Assembly (NCBI GenBank): GCA_944385055.1
Contig: CALWVT010000003.1
Coordinates: 62,001-126,000, forward strand
Direction: 5' to 3'
DNA from: an uncultured Clostridia bacterium
GTDB taxonomy: Bacteria; Bacillota; Clostridia; Oscillospirales; Acutalibacteraceae
DNA: 64,000 nt
Below, one piece after another: positions 32,368 through 41,562 of this stretch; within the stretch, counting starts at the first letter, position 1, and every line of letters begins with the position of its first letter. Position numbers and translations under genes: made by a program. Under the pieces are notes generated by a model. It was not told the DNA's origin. It ran no database searches and saw only the letters and a list, made by a program, of their open reading frames with translations.

Positions 32368-34438
32368 GGTCTTAGCGCCGGCCGGCGGTCCCGAGGCGCT
32401 GGAAGCCGCCGTGCGCGCGGGCGCGGACGCGGTGTATCTGGGGGCGTCGCTGTTTTCCGCGCGGGCGGGGGCGCACAATTTTTCGAAAGCGGAATTAAAA
32501 GACGCCGTCGCCTACTGCCACGCAAGGAACGTGCGCGTCCATCTGGCGGTCAATACGCTGTTGTTTGACAGCGAGCTGGGTGAAGCACTCGATCTGATCG
32601 CCTATGCGTGCACGCTGCCGGTCGATGCGGTGCTCGTGCAGGATCTGGGCCTTTTGTGGCTTTTGAGAAGGCTGTGCCCCTCCCTGCCCCTGCACGCGAG
32701 CACGCAGCTTTCCCTGCACGGGGCGGCCGGTGCGAAGGCGGCCGCGGACGCGGGCTTTTCGCGCGTCGTGCTGGCGCGGGAAATGTCCTTGCCGGAAATC
32801 GCGGCCGTGCACAAAGCGTGCCAGGATTTGGAGCTCGAGGCATTTGTCCATGGGGCGCTGTGCATGAGCGTTTCCGGGCAGTGCTATTTCAGCGCGATGC
32901 TCGGCGGCAGGAGCGGCAACCGCGGCCAGTGCGCGCAGACGTGCCGGCTGCCGTTTATGGCGCCCGGCGGCACGGGGCATGATCTGAGCCTAAAGGATTT
33001 ATCGGCGCTTCTGCAGACGGATGCGCTTTTAAAGGCCGGCGTGTGTTCGTTTAAGATTGAGGGCCGCCTAAAGCGCCCGGAATACGTTGCCGCGGCGACC
33101 CAGGCGTGCCGGCTCGCCCTCGACGGCGAAAAGGTCCCCGGTGCGCTGCTGGAGGATTTGCGCGCCGTATTTTCGCGCACGGGGTTTACGTCCGGGTATT
33201 TAGACGGCGAACGCGGCCGCGAGATGTTCGGCACGCGCCGCAAGGAAGACCTGGCCCCCGCGCCCGTGCTGCATAAGCTGCACGCGCTGTATAAGGCGGA
33301 GCGGCAGAGCGTGCCGGTTTCGCTGCACTTTTCGATGCGGGCCGGTGTGCCGCCGGTCCTTTCCGCGCGCGATGAAGACGGCCGCGTGGTGCGCTGCCAA
33401 AGCCAGACGCTGCCAGCGCCCGCGCTGCGCGCGCCGCTGACGCAACAGCGGTGCATTTCCCAGCTGCAAAAGGCCGGCGGCACGCCGTTTTTTGTAAAAG
33501 ACTGCGTCTGCGAGCTCGACGGCGGCCTGGCGTTCCCGGCCGGTGCGCTCAACGCGCTGCGGCGGGAGGCGCTTTCGGCCCTGCTCGAACAGCGTAAAGC
33601 GCGCCCGGCGGTCCCGTTTTTGAAAGAAAACGAGGAAGCGCTTTTCAAAACGCTCCAAACCCCGCACGAAGGCCGGCCCTTTGCCCTGCGCGCGCGTTTC
33701 CCGGACACGGACGTGCCCGACCGCGCGGCGGACTGCGAATGGGTCGAAGTGCCGTATGATGCGCCGCTTTCGAACTTAGAGGCGCTCCGAACCCGCGGCA
33801 TGCGCGTGCTGCTCGAGCTGCCGCGCGGATTGTTCGGCCTGGAGGACCGGGCGGCCCAGACGCTGCGGGCCGCCGCGCAGGCGGGATTTTCCGATGTGTG
33901 GGCCGGCACGCTCGAGGCCGCGGCGCTCGCACGGGCGCTCGGCCTTTCGGTGCACGGCGGGTTTTCCCTGAATGTGACAAACTCCGCTGCCCTTCGCTGG
34001 TATACTGACTTTGGCTTGCTCGATACGGAGCTTTCCGTCGAATTGACAGGGAAGCAGATGGCCGCTTTGGGCGGTACGCTGCCGCGCGGGCTTTTGGTTT
34101 ACGGCCGGCAGCCGATGATGCTCACGCGCAACTGCCCGATCGCGAACGCGCCGGACGGCTGCCGGCATTGCCGGGCGGAAAAGAAGTGGTATGCGCTCAA
34201 AGACCGCAAGGGCGCGAAATTCCCCGTGCGGTGCTTTGGGGCGTGCAGCGAGGTCTATAACAGTGTGCCGCTGTCGCTTTTGGGCGGGCTGCGGACACTT
34301 AGAAACGTCGATTTCGGCGTTCTGCGCTTTACAGACGAGACGTTTTCCCAGCGCGAAGCGGTATTGGACGCGGCTTTTTCGGACACGCCGCTGTCCATGC
34401 CCCATACGCGCGGGCTTTTCTTACGAGGTGTTTTATGA
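32351..34438 (+). CDS. Peptidase U32 family protein (RlhA-like, long form)
   Basis: 695-residue U32 protein. The N-terminal TIM-barrel-like domain shows the signatures VLAPAGGPEALEAAVRAGADAVYLG, LPLHASTQLS, the FVHGALCMSVSGQC histidine/cysteine motif and GNRGQCAQTCRLPF with conserved cysteines. The C-terminal half fits the DUF3656-containing long forms such as E. coli RlhA, which hydroxylates 23S rRNA C2501; GCRHCRAEKKWY near the end adds cysteines. So an RNA-hydroxylation role with Fe-S chemistry is more likely than protease activity (family knowledge; substrate here unknown). ATG at 32351 lies within the zapA end; a TTG six bases upstream is an alternative. Confidence 0.85.
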   Translation: MRTSREVLAPAGGPEALEAAVRAGADAVYLGASLFSARAGAHNFSKAELKDAVAYCHARNVRVHLAVNTLLFDSELGEALDLIAYACTLPVDAVLVQDLGLLWLLRRLCPSLPLHASTQLSLHGAAGAKAAADAGFSRVVLAREMSLPEIAAVHKACQDLELEAFVHGALCMSVSGQCYFSAMLGGRSGNRGQCAQTCRLPFMAPGGTGHDLSLKDLSALLQTDALLKAGVCSFKIEGRLKRPEYVAAATQACRLALDGEKVPGALLEDLRAVFSRTGFTSGYLDGERGREMFGTRRKEDLAPAPVLHKLHALYKAERQSVPVSLHFSMRAGVPPVLSARDEDGRVVRCQSQTLPAPALRAPLTQQRCISQLQKAGGTPFFVKDCVCELDGGLAFPAGALNALRREALSALLEQRKARPAVPFLKENEEALFKTLQTPHEGRPFALRARFPDTDVPDRAADCEWVEVPYDAPLSNLEALRTRGMRVLLELPRGLFGLEDRAAQTLRAAAQAGFSDVWAGTLEAAALARALGLSVHGGFSLNVTNSAALRWYTDFGLLDTELSVELTGKQMAALGGTLPRGLLVYGRQPMMLTRNCPIANAPDGCRHCRAEKKWYALKDRKGAKFPVRCFGACSEVYNSVPLSLLGGLRTLRNVDFGVLRFTDETFSQREAVLDAAFSDTPLSMPHTRGLFLRGVL

Positions 34439-34872
34439 AGATATCCTTTCAAACATGCAGGCCGGGCGCCGTCCTGCCGCGCCGCGGCAGCGCGCAGGCC
34501 GCAGGGCTTGATTTGTGCGCGTGCCTGGACGCGCCGCTGACGATTTTGCCCGGCGAGATTGCGATGGCGCCGACGGGCCTGCGCGTCGAGCTGCCCGCGG
34601 GCACCGTGGGCCTTTTGTGCGGCAGGAGCGGCCTAGGCGTCCGATACGGCATAACCCTTGCGAACAGCGTCGGCGTGATCGACGCGGATTACCGCGGGGA
34701 AATCCAGGTCTGGCTCATCAATTTGGGCAAAGCGCCCTATACGCTGATGCCCGGCGAGCGCTGCGCGCAGCTTCTCGTCGTACCCGTGCATTTTCCGCAG
34801 CCGCAGTTTGCCGAAACGCTCTCGGACACCGCGCGCGGGGAAGCGGGTTTCGGCTCGACGGGCCGCATGTAA
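34435..34872 (+). CDS. dut: dUTP diphosphatase (trimeric dUTPase)
   Basis: 145-residue trimeric dUTPase hydrolysing dUTP to dUMP and pyrophosphate, keeping uracil out of DNA. The five motifs are present: AGLDLCACLD, GRSGLGVR, GVIDADYRGEI with the catalytic aspartate and tyrosine, ERCAQLLVVP, and the C-terminal P-loop-like GFGSTGRM. ATG overlaps the U32 stop (ATGA). Length is normal. It is part of the zapA cluster and its product supports the anaerobic dNTP pathway encoded at 46-49 kb. Confidence 0.95.
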   Translation: MKISFQTCRPGAVLPRRGSAQAAGLDLCACLDAPLTILPGEIAMAPTGLRVELPAGTVGLLCGRSGLGVRYGITLANSVGVIDADYRGEIQVWLINLGKAPYTLMPGERCAQLLVVPVHFPQPQFAETLSDTARGEAGFGSTGRM

Positions 34873-34890
34873 AGGGGGCGTATTTTTGGT

Positions 34891-35154
34891 ATGAAAAACG
34901 GAATCCTGCGCGGGCTTTTGCTCGCGGCATTTCTCATTCTAGCCGTTGTGCTCGGCAAGCTCGGCGGCGACGCGGCGCTTGCGGTGTCGTGGCTTTCTTG
35001 GCTCGGCGCGTCGGCAGCGTTCGGCTTTGGCCCGGCAACACTCGATGTGAGCGTCTTGCAGCTGACGTTCGGCATCCAGATGTCGTTAAATATTTTACAG
35101 TGTATTCTGTTCGTTGTCGTGATTGTGCTCTATTGGCGGCTGTGCCGCAGATAA
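34891..35154 (+). CDS. DUF4321-type small membrane protein
   Basis: 87 residues with two membrane helices (about 8-25 and 63-83). Between them LSWLGASAAFGFGPATLDVSVLQLTFG matches the DUF4321 pattern of a small clostridial membrane protein commonly found just upstream of mreB or of the Maf/RadC region. Function unknown; position suggests the cell-envelope or elongation machinery. ATG at 34891 has AAAGGGGG upstream with somewhat long spacing. Its stop is 124 bases before mreB, with a new promoter in between. Confidence 0.75.
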   Translation: MKNGILRGLLLAAFLILAVVLGKLGGDAALAVSWLSWLGASAAFGFGPATLDVSVLQLTFGIQMSLNILQCILFVVVIVLYWRLCRR

Positions 35155-35211
35155 AATAAAAAGCGGCGGAAAATGCCGCCGGAAATTTACATAATGTTTT
35201 TGTTTTGAAGG

Positions 35212-35240
35212 TTGAGAACTGGTTTTCAAAACGGTATAAT
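35212..35240 (+). promoter_or_regulatory. Promoter of the mreBCD-pbp2 operon
   Basis: TTGAGA (35212-35217), 17 bases, perfect TATAAT (35235-35240), 38 bases before mreB. Confidence 0.8.
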
Positions 35241-35278
35241 GAAAGATAACCCGCAAAGGGCGAAAGGGGATAGCATTC

Positions 35279-36304
35279 ATGGCGAAAGAAATCAGCATTG
35301 ATCTCGGTACGGCCAATACCCTTGTCTATATGAAGGGGAAGGGGGTCATCATGCGCGAGCCGAGTGTTGTGGCGGTGGACGTGCGCACGGACGTCGTTGT
35401 GCAGGTTGGCTCGAAGGCCAAGGAGATGATCGGCCGCACCCCCGGTTCCATCGTGGCGGTCAGCCCCTTGAAGGACGGCGTCATCGCCGATTTCGATGTG
35501 ACGGCCACCATGTTAAAGCATTTTATCCAGGAAGCCGCAAAGCCCGGGCGCTTCAGCCACCCGGACATCATCATCTGTATCCCGTCGGGGGTTACGGAAG
35601 TCGAGCGCGAGGCCGTGGAGGACGCGACCGCAAAGGCCGGCGCGCGGCACATCCAGCTGATCGACGAGCCAATGGCTGCGGCGATGGGCGCGGGCCTGCC
35701 GGTCAGCGAACCGGTCGGCTCGATGGTGCTCGATATCGGCGGCGGCACGAGCGAGGTCGCGGTGATCTCCTTAGACGACATCGTCGCCTATGAGAGCGTG
35801 CGTGTGGCCGGCAATAAGTTTGATGAAGCCATTATTCAATATATTAAGAAGAAGTACGACCTGTTAATTGGCGAGCAGACGGCCGAAGAGGTGAAGATCC
35901 AGATCGGTTCCGCCTATCCGACCGAGGAGACGGCAAATGCCGCTTTGCAGATCAAAGGCCGCAGCTTAGTCGACGGCCTGGCCAAAAATGTGACGATTAC
36001 GGCCGAGGAGGTGCGCGAGGCGCTGTCGGACCCGCTGCACATCATTGTCGAGGCCGTGCGCGCAACGCTCGAAAAGACGCCGCCGGAGTTATCTGCCGAT
36101 ATCATCGACCACGGCATTACGGTGACCGGCGGCGGTGCGCTCCTGCGCGGCATCGCGCAGCTTCTCCACCAAGAAACGGGCATGCCCGTGCGCGTGGCGG
36201 AAAACCCGCTCGACTGTGTCGTTGACGGCGCGGGGATGCAGCTTGAAAAGTCCCTGCACGCGCGTCCGTCTAAAGAAAAGAAGAGAAAAGCCCCCGAAGA
36301 ATAA
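35279..36304 (+). CDS. mreB: Rod-shape actin homologue MreB
   Basis: 341-residue bacterial actin that forms membrane-associated filaments guiding lateral wall synthesis. Actin-fold motifs: phosphate-1 IDLGTANTLVY, IICIPSGVTEVEREAV, phosphate-2 MVLDIGGGTSEVAV, adenosine motif GITVTGGGALLRG. The C-terminus has a short Lys-rich tail (SKEKKRKAPEE). AAAGGGG lies upstream of ATG 35279. It is first gene of an mreB-mreC-mreD-PBP2 unit; a short GC hairpin (36303-36322) right after the stop may reduce read-through so that MreB exceeds MreC. Confidence 0.97.
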   Translation: MAKEISIDLGTANTLVYMKGKGVIMREPSVVAVDVRTDVVVQVGSKAKEMIGRTPGSIVAVSPLKDGVIADFDVTATMLKHFIQEAAKPGRFSHPDIIICIPSGVTEVEREAVEDATAKAGARHIQLIDEPMAAAMGAGLPVSEPVGSMVLDIGGGTSEVAVISLDDIVAYESVRVAGNKFDEAIIQYIKKKYDLLIGEQTAEEVKIQIGSAYPTEETANAALQIKGRSLVDGLAKNVTITAEEVREALSDPLHIIVEAVRATLEKTPPELSADIIDHGITVTGGGALLRGIAQLLHQETGMPVRVAENPLDCVVDGAGMQLEKSLHARPSKEKKRKAPEE

Positions 36305-36322
36305 AAGCCCGCGGGGCTTTTT
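36303..36322 (+). terminator. Short hairpin after mreB (possible attenuator)
   Basis: AAAGCCC-GCG-GGGCTTT followed by TTG. The stem is short and the operon continues, so only partial termination is likely. Confidence 0.4.
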
Positions 36323-36376
36323 GCCTTTTGTAACGTGGGCTTTGGAAACACGGCCTTTTGGAAAGGAGGGGCTCCT

Positions 36377-37273
36377 GTGCACAAATTTACGCAGACACGG
36401 CAATTCCGCACGCTGCTTGCCGTGCTGTTTCTGTTGTGCAGCCTGTCGCTGTACACCGGGGTCGCCGGGCCGGGGGCTTTGGGTGACCTGCTCTCCACAG
36501 CGGTGCTGCCCATGCAGCGCGTGCTGTCGCTTGCGACCGGCCAGACGGCCGAGAGCCTCGAGAGCATTACGAAATCGAAAGAGGAATTGCAAAGAGAAGT
36601 CGATGCGCTGCAAAGCCAGGTCAATCAATTAAACCAGCAGCAGACGAATTACTACACGGCCCTGCAGCAAAACGAGCAGTATCGCAAATTTTTGGGGTTA
36701 AAGAATGAAAATCCCGACTATCAGCTGCTTTCCGCCGCTGTCATTGAGCGTGATCCTACGAGCCTTTCGGGCAGCTTTACGATCGATCAGGGCTCGGTTG
36801 CCGGCGTCACGCAGGACGCCCCGGTCATCACGGAGGAGGGGCTTGTCGGCTGGGTCAGCCAGGTCTACGCGACGACGAGCGTGGTCACGACGATTTTCGA
36901 CACGGCCACACAATTCGGCGGCCGCGACACGGTCACAAATGAGACGGGCATCCTCTCTACGACGCTCGAGCTTTCGGACGAAGGGCATATCCGTTTGGGT
37001 TATCTGGACGCGGATACCCAGGTCAAGGCCGGCGACCAGATTATTACGAGCGGCATCGCGGTGGACAGCGGCTTGGGCGGCCTGTTCCCGGGCGGGCTTC
37101 TGGTCGGCACGGTCACGGAAGTCGGCCACAGTACGGAGGACGCTTCGCTTTACGCCGAGGTAGCCCCTTACGTGGACCCCGCGGATGTGCGCAACGTGAT
37201 GGTCATCACCGATTTTGAAGGCAAGGAAGCGGCCCTGCAGGACGCCGCCTCCTCGCAGGAAAGCGGGGGCTGA
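36377..37273 (+). CDS. mreC: Rod shape-determining protein MreC
   Basis: 298-residue bitopic membrane protein linking MreB filaments to wall synthases outside the membrane. One N-terminal helix (about 10-30) is followed by a coiled coil (KEELQREVDALQSQVNQLNQQQ, about 65-95) and a beta-rich periplasmic-like domain: GVTQDAPVITEEGLVGWV, then GDQIITSGIAVDSGLGGLFPGGLLVGTV, a recognisable MreC block. GTG at 36377 follows AAAGGAGGGG and places the membrane helix at the usual position; the upstream in-frame codons have no site. Four bases from mreD. Confidence 0.95.
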   Translation: MHKFTQTRQFRTLLAVLFLLCSLSLYTGVAGPGALGDLLSTAVLPMQRVLSLATGQTAESLESITKSKEELQREVDALQSQVNQLNQQQTNYYTALQQNEQYRKFLGLKNENPDYQLLSAAVIERDPTSLSGSFTIDQGSVAGVTQDAPVITEEGLVGWVSQVYATTSVVTTIFDTATQFGGRDTVTNETGILSTTLELSDEGHIRLGYLDADTQVKAGDQIITSGIAVDSGLGGLFPGGLLVGTVTEVGHSTEDASLYAEVAPYVDPADVRNVMVITDFEGKEAALQDAASSQESGG

Positions 37274-37277
37274 GGGC

Positions 37278-37793
37278 ATGAAACACAGCCGGCTTCTGCG
37301 GTCCTTGACGTATTTGATCGAAATTTTCGTATTGTATGCCGTGCAGCAGGCGCCAAACCTTTTGCCGGAGATTCACAACGGCCGCCCGCTTTTGCTTTTG
37401 CCCGTGGCCATCAGCATCGCCTTGTTTGAGCCGCAGCTCGCGGCCATGGGATTTGGCATTTTGTGCGGGCTGTTTTTGGATTTGGGCTATGGCAACGGCA
37501 TCCTGGGCCCGCACGCCATCGTGCTCGCGATTGCGTGCTTTACAATCAGTTACCTGGCACAGGATGTGATCCAGACAACGCTGCTCAATGCGTTTCTGTT
37601 AAACGCGCTGGTTTCCGGCGCGGTGGTGGTGCTGCAGTGGCTTTTGGGCTATGCCGCTCTGGGATATGAAGCGCCGCTGTATGCGCTGCTCCACCACTAT
37701 CTGCCGCGGTTTCTGTATACGGCGGCCTGCTGCGTGCCGCTGTATGCGCTCAACCGCTTGTTTGCCGTTTATATCCAGCCGGCCTCGGAATAA
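37278..37793 (+). CDS. mreD: Rod shape-determining protein MreD
   Basis: 171-residue polytopic membrane protein with five to six helices, component of the elongasome. The pattern GRPLLLLPVAISIALFEPQLAAMGFGILCGLFLDLGYG in the first half is characteristic of MreD. The start at 37278 is chosen because it follows GAGGG and places helix 1 correctly. Directly follows mreC. Confidence 0.9.
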   Translation: MKHSRLLRSLTYLIEIFVLYAVQQAPNLLPEIHNGRPLLLLPVAISIALFEPQLAAMGFGILCGLFLDLGYGNGILGPHAIVLAIACFTISYLAQDVIQTTLLNAFLLNALVSGAVVVLQWLLGYAALGYEAPLYALLHHYLPRFLYTAACCVPLYALNRLFAVYIQPASE

Positions 37794-37868
37794 GGGGCCT
37801 GGAATTTCCCTCTGCATGTGCTAAAACGCATTGCCGAAACGAGGGAATCGGGAAAGGAGGCGCTTTCC

Positions 37869-39983
37869 GTGCGTATGAAATTTCCGGCGAAATTCCGCCG
37901 CCGCAATAAAAAACCGAAAAGCCATACCCCGCGCACCGTTGTGTGCGGGATCCTCGTCGTCGCGCTGTGCGGCGTGTTTGTCCTGCGCTTGGCCGATTGG
38001 CAGCTTCTAAACGGCGCGTCGTTTCTGCAGCAGGCCGACGAATCGACGAATATCACCGTCACAATGCCGACCAACCGCGGCGAGATCGTGGACCGCAACG
38101 GGGTTGGCCTTGCAACCAACAAGACCGGCTATGCGCTCGAGTTTGCGCGCGCTTATACCGACATGGACACGCTCAATGCGACGATCCTGCGCCTGACCGA
38201 AATCGTCGAGGCGCAGGGGGAACAGTGGCTCGACACGCTGCCGATCCAGCTGGATGCGGCGGGCAATTACGTCTTTGTGGAAGGGCGCGACGACGACATT
38301 GCCTACTTAAAATCGGAAGATTTCCTGAAGGTCAATACGTACACCGACGCGGCGACATGCATGGAAAACCTCATCGGCCGCTATTTTGAAACGGACGGCG
38401 AAAACGGCGACGAATCGGCGCAATATACAAAGGAACAGCTGCGCAAGATCGTTTCCGTGCGCTACGCGATGACCCTTGCGGGCTTCGATTACCGGACAAG
38501 CGCCGTCTACACATTTGCCGAGGACGTCAGCCAGGATACCGTCGCGATTGTCAGCGAGAACAGCCACGCCCTCCCCGGCGTGACGGCGCGCGTCACCACG
38601 ATGCGCCAGTATGAAAATCCGACGCTTCTGCCCCATATCATCGGCACAATGGGGGCAATTAATGCCGAGGAATACGCCGCGCTGCAGGATCAGGGATATA
38701 CGCAGAACGATGAGATCGGCAAAACCGGCATCGAAGCCGCGCTCGAAAGCACGCTGCGCGGCAGCGAGGGCGAAAAGCGCCTGGATATCGACTCGGACGG
38801 CGATGTGACCGGCGAAACCGTCACAAAAGAACCCGAAAACGGCGATACGGTCTTTTTGACGATCGATTCGAAGCTCCAGCAGGCCGCGGCCGATGCGCTG
38901 GCAGAACAGGTCCAGGCGGCACAGCGGCAGTACAGTGAGTGCGAGGGCGGCGCCGTCGTCGTGCTCGACACGCGCGATTTCTCCGTTTTGGCCGCGGCTT
39001 CTTATCCGACGTATGACCTGTCGCGCTACGGGTCAGACAGCGATTATACCAGCGCCCTGTTGACCGACGAGAATTCGCCGCTTTTGGACCGCGCATTCGG
39101 CAGTGCGTTTACGCCCGGCTCCATCTTTAAGCCGGCCGTCGCGCTGGCCGCTTTGCAGGAAGGCGTGATTACGAGGAACACGACGTTTACGTGCAACCAC
39201 GTCTATATGCGCTTTGCGAACAGCGGCTATACACCGCGCTGCACCGGCAACCACGGCACGATCAGCGTGGAAACGGCGCTGGCCCGTTCCTGCAACATCT
39301 TCTTCTTTGAGACGGGCTTTTACACAACAATTGCCAAGATGAATGCGTACTGCCAGCAGCTCGGTTTAGGCGAAAAGACCGGTGTGGAAATCGATGAAGC
39401 GACCGGCACGCTCGCAAGCCCCGCCGAAAAGGAAGCCTCCACCGGCGGCGTCTGGACGCCGGTCGATACGATTCAGGCCGCAATCGGCCAGCACGACAAC
39501 CTGTTTACGCCCGCGCAGCTCGCCGCCTATACGGCGACGATCGCAAACGAGGGCACGCGCAAGCAGGTGCATCTTGTCGACCACGTGACCGACTACAGCC
39601 GCAGCGAGACGCTCTCGACGACCGACCCCGCCGTCATCGTCGACAATTCCGACTACAGCTTCCTGTCTGCCGAAAATCTCGACACGGTCCAGGCCGGCAT
39701 GCGGGCCGTCTGCACGACCGGTACGGCGCGCGCCAACTTTTCGGATTATCCCATCGCCATTGCCGCGAAAACCGGTACGGCCGAAACCGGCTCCGCTTCC
39801 AGCGAAAATACGACGTTTATCGCCTACGGCCCCTATGAAAACCCGGAAATCGCCGTCGCCGTCGTCATTGACCACGGCGTGCAGGGCACGTACAGCCAGG
39901 GCGTCGCCAAGGCCATTTTTGACGCCTACTTCGGCCTCGATGCCGGCAGCAGCAGCGCTTCGAGTACAGCAAGGAATGGATAA
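37869..39983 (+). CDS. mrdA: Penicillin-binding protein 2 (elongation transpeptidase)
   Basis: 704-residue class B PBP. A basic N-terminus, one membrane helix (about 25-45), then the pedestal domain starting TMPTNRGEIVDRNG and containing GKTGIEAALESTLRG. The transpeptidase domain has SxxK as GSIFKP (serine near residue 418), SxN as RSCNIF, and KTG as AAKTGTAET. It cross-links peptidoglycan during elongation together with a RodA-type polymerase, which is not encoded nearby. GTG at 37869 follows GGAAAGGAGG; the longer frame to 37818 lacks a site. The C-terminus is a Ser/Ala-rich tail. Confidence 0.95.
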   Translation: MRMKFPAKFRRRNKKPKSHTPRTVVCGILVVALCGVFVLRLADWQLLNGASFLQQADESTNITVTMPTNRGEIVDRNGVGLATNKTGYALEFARAYTDMDTLNATILRLTEIVEAQGEQWLDTLPIQLDAAGNYVFVEGRDDDIAYLKSEDFLKVNTYTDAATCMENLIGRYFETDGENGDESAQYTKEQLRKIVSVRYAMTLAGFDYRTSAVYTFAEDVSQDTVAIVSENSHALPGVTARVTTMRQYENPTLLPHIIGTMGAINAEEYAALQDQGYTQNDEIGKTGIEAALESTLRGSEGEKRLDIDSDGDVTGETVTKEPENGDTVFLTIDSKLQQAAADALAEQVQAAQRQYSECEGGAVVVLDTRDFSVLAAASYPTYDLSRYGSDSDYTSALLTDENSPLLDRAFGSAFTPGSIFKPAVALAALQEGVITRNTTFTCNHVYMRFANSGYTPRCTGNHGTISVETALARSCNIFFFETGFYTTIAKMNAYCQQLGLGEKTGVEIDEATGTLASPAEKEASTGGVWTPVDTIQAAIGQHDNLFTPAQLAAYTATIANEGTRKQVHLVDHVTDYSRSETLSTTDPAVIVDNSDYSFLSAENLDTVQAGMRAVCTTGTARANFSDYPIAIAAKTGTAETGSASSENTTFIAYGPYENPEIAVAVVIDHGVQGTYSQGVAKAIFDAYFGLDAGSSSASSTARNG

Positions 39984-40090
39984 AAAATCCATTCACCTGT
40001 ACGCGCCGGGTTTTGACAGGTTGTACAGACAAAAATACACGGCATTTTTAGTGCCATCCTACAAATTTACGAAAATACGTCACAATATCT

Positions 40091-40119
40091 TTGACGAAAA
40101 CGAATTGTTGTGTTAGGAT
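40091..40119 (+). promoter_or_regulatory. Possible promoter of minD-mgsA
   Basis: TTGACG (40091-40096), 17 bases, TAGGAT (40114-40119). The -10 is imperfect. It lies 20 bases before minD. Confidence 0.45.
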
Positions 40120-40138
40120 AAAGGATGAGGTAAGGGCT

Positions 40139-40900
40139 ATGGGAGCAGTGACAGTCATTACATCGGGAAAAGGCGGGGCCGGGAAATCCACGACGGCCGC
40201 CAATCTGGGGCTTGTGCTGGCTGCGGCCGGCCGGCGGGTGCTGCTGCTCGATTGCGACGCGGGATTAGGCTGCCAGGACATGCTTTTGGGGCTTTCCCAG
40301 CGGCGTGTGTTTGACCTGTCGGACGTCGTGGCCGGTGCCGCGGCGCCGAAAAAGGCGATCTATGCGTGCCCGCAGGCGCCGAGGCTTTTTGTGATGCCGG
40401 CGCCGCTGCATGAGGAGAACCTCATTAGCCCCGATATCATGCGTCAGCTTGTGCCGGCGCTTTCGCGCTATTATGACCACGTGCTGATCGATTCCCCGGC
40501 AGGGCTTGGGGAAGGTTTTCAGAGTGCCGTGGCGGCCGCGGACCGAGCGCTCGTGGTCGTCACCCCCGACCGCGTGTGCGTTTCGGCAGCGCGGCGCACC
40601 CACGATGCGCTGCTTTGCAGCGGTGTGCGCGAGCAGCGGCTCGTCATCAACCGCTTTTCGGCCGTGCAGTTTGCGCGCGCAGAGGCGTTTCCCGATTTGG
40701 ACGCCGTGATCGATGAGGCGGGCGTGCAGCTGATTGCCGTCATCCCCGAAGACCGCACGCTCGCGGCGGCTGCCGCCAAGGAACTGCCGCCGCCGGACTG
40801 TCCGGCTGCCCTCGCCTTCGGCCGTCTGGCTATGCGCCTGGAAGGACGCACGGTCGAATTGCCGCCTTTACAGAAATTTGGATCGCAAAATGGATTGTGA
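40139..40900 (+). CDS. minD: Septum site-determining ATPase MinD
   Basis: 253-residue ParA/MinD ATPase. Deviant Walker A KGGAGKSTTAANLG at residues 9-22, switch I LLDCDAGLGCQD, Walker B-like VLIDSPAGLGEG, and a C-terminal stretch. The C-terminal amphipathic membrane-targeting helix is hard to see: the end LQKFGSQNGL is short and only weakly basic, so membrane binding may be altered. In clostridia minD usually sits with minC and minE; both are absent here. ATG at 40139 follows GAGGTAAGG. Confidence 0.85.
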   Translation: MGAVTVITSGKGGAGKSTTAANLGLVLAAAGRRVLLLDCDAGLGCQDMLLGLSQRRVFDLSDVVAGAAAPKKAIYACPQAPRLFVMPAPLHEENLISPDIMRQLVPALSRYYDHVLIDSPAGLGEGFQSAVAAADRALVVVTPDRVCVSAARRTHDALLCSGVREQRLVINRFSAVQFARAEAFPDLDAVIDEAGVQLIAVIPEDRTLAAAAAKELPPPDCPAALAFGRLAMRLEGRTVELPPLQKFGSQNGL

Positions 40901-40944
40901 ATCGTTAAAGATCGTCCCGTTTGGGGCAGGGAGGACGCGAAACC

Positions 40945-41349
40945 ATGAATATTGCTTTGATTGCACATGACGCCAAAAAGGAATTGATGGTTCAATTCTG
41001 CATCGCTTACTGCGGCGTACTCAGCCGCCACCGCCTGTGCGCAACAGGCACCACCGGCAAAATGGTCAGCGAGGCCACGGGCCTGCGCATCCAGCGCTTT
41101 TTAAGCGGCAGCCAGGGCGGCGACCAGCAGATTTCCGCTCGCATTGCCTGCAACGAGGTGGATCTGCTGTTATTCTTCCGCGACCCGCTCTCCCCGAAGC
41201 CGAGCGAGCCCAACGATATGAATATGCTGCGCCTGTGCGACATGCACAACATCCCCGTTGCCACGAATATCGCCACGGCCGAGGTGCTGATTCACGGCCT
41301 TGAGCGCGGGGACCTTGATTGGCGCAATATCGTCAATTCGCAGGCGTGA
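40945..41349 (+). CDS. mgsA: Methylglyoxal synthase
   Basis: 134-residue enzyme converting dihydroxyacetone phosphate to methylglyoxal and phosphate, a bypass of lower glycolysis under phosphate limitation. Signatures: [20 protein letters not shown] phosphate-binding loop, [10 protein letters not shown], and [21 protein letters not shown] with catalytic aspartates, then [11 protein letters not shown] at 40945 follows GGGAGGA. Its place after minD at the end of the mre-min cluster is common in clostridia. Confidence 0.96.
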   Translation: MNIALIAHDAKKELMVQFCIAYCGVLSRHRLCATGTTGKMVSEATGLRIQRFLSGSQGGDQQISARIACNEVDLLLFFRDPLSPKPSEPNDMNMLRLCDMHNIPVATNIATAEVLIHGLERGDLDWRNIVNSQA

Positions 41350-41445
41350 TCCGCAGGACCGCTGTCTTTTCGGCGTTTCCCATCATTTTCAAAATTTTAT
41401 CAGAAAGCCGGCAGGCCTTTTCCTGCGGCAGAATGGCCCGTTTTC

Positions 41446-41485
41446 AAAAGCCGTTTTGCCGGGGCGGGCCTTTGCCGGCTTTTTC
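41446..41485 (+). terminator. Terminator after mgsA
   Basis: AAAAGCCG pairs with CGGCTTTT around a GC-rich loop that can form further pairs; TTTTTCT follows. Confidence 0.6.
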
Positions 41486-41512
41486 TGCCCCCTACCGCAT
41501 TGCGGCCGGATA

Positions 41513-41521
41513 TGCTATAAT
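41513..41521 (+). promoter_or_regulatory. Extended -10 promoter of hisS-aspS-queH
   Basis: A perfect TATAAT (41516-41521) preceded by TG plus one base; no clear -35. No T-box or riboswitch is seen in the 210-base gap before hisS. Confidence 0.55.
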
Positions 41522-41562
41522 AAAGCCATCACGCAAAAATGAGGAAAGGAACCCTTACGATT

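Noticed and set aside
41350-41562. T-box or riboswitch before hisS-aspS
   Set aside because: No T-box core motif or specifier stem could be found; an extended -10 promoter explains the region.
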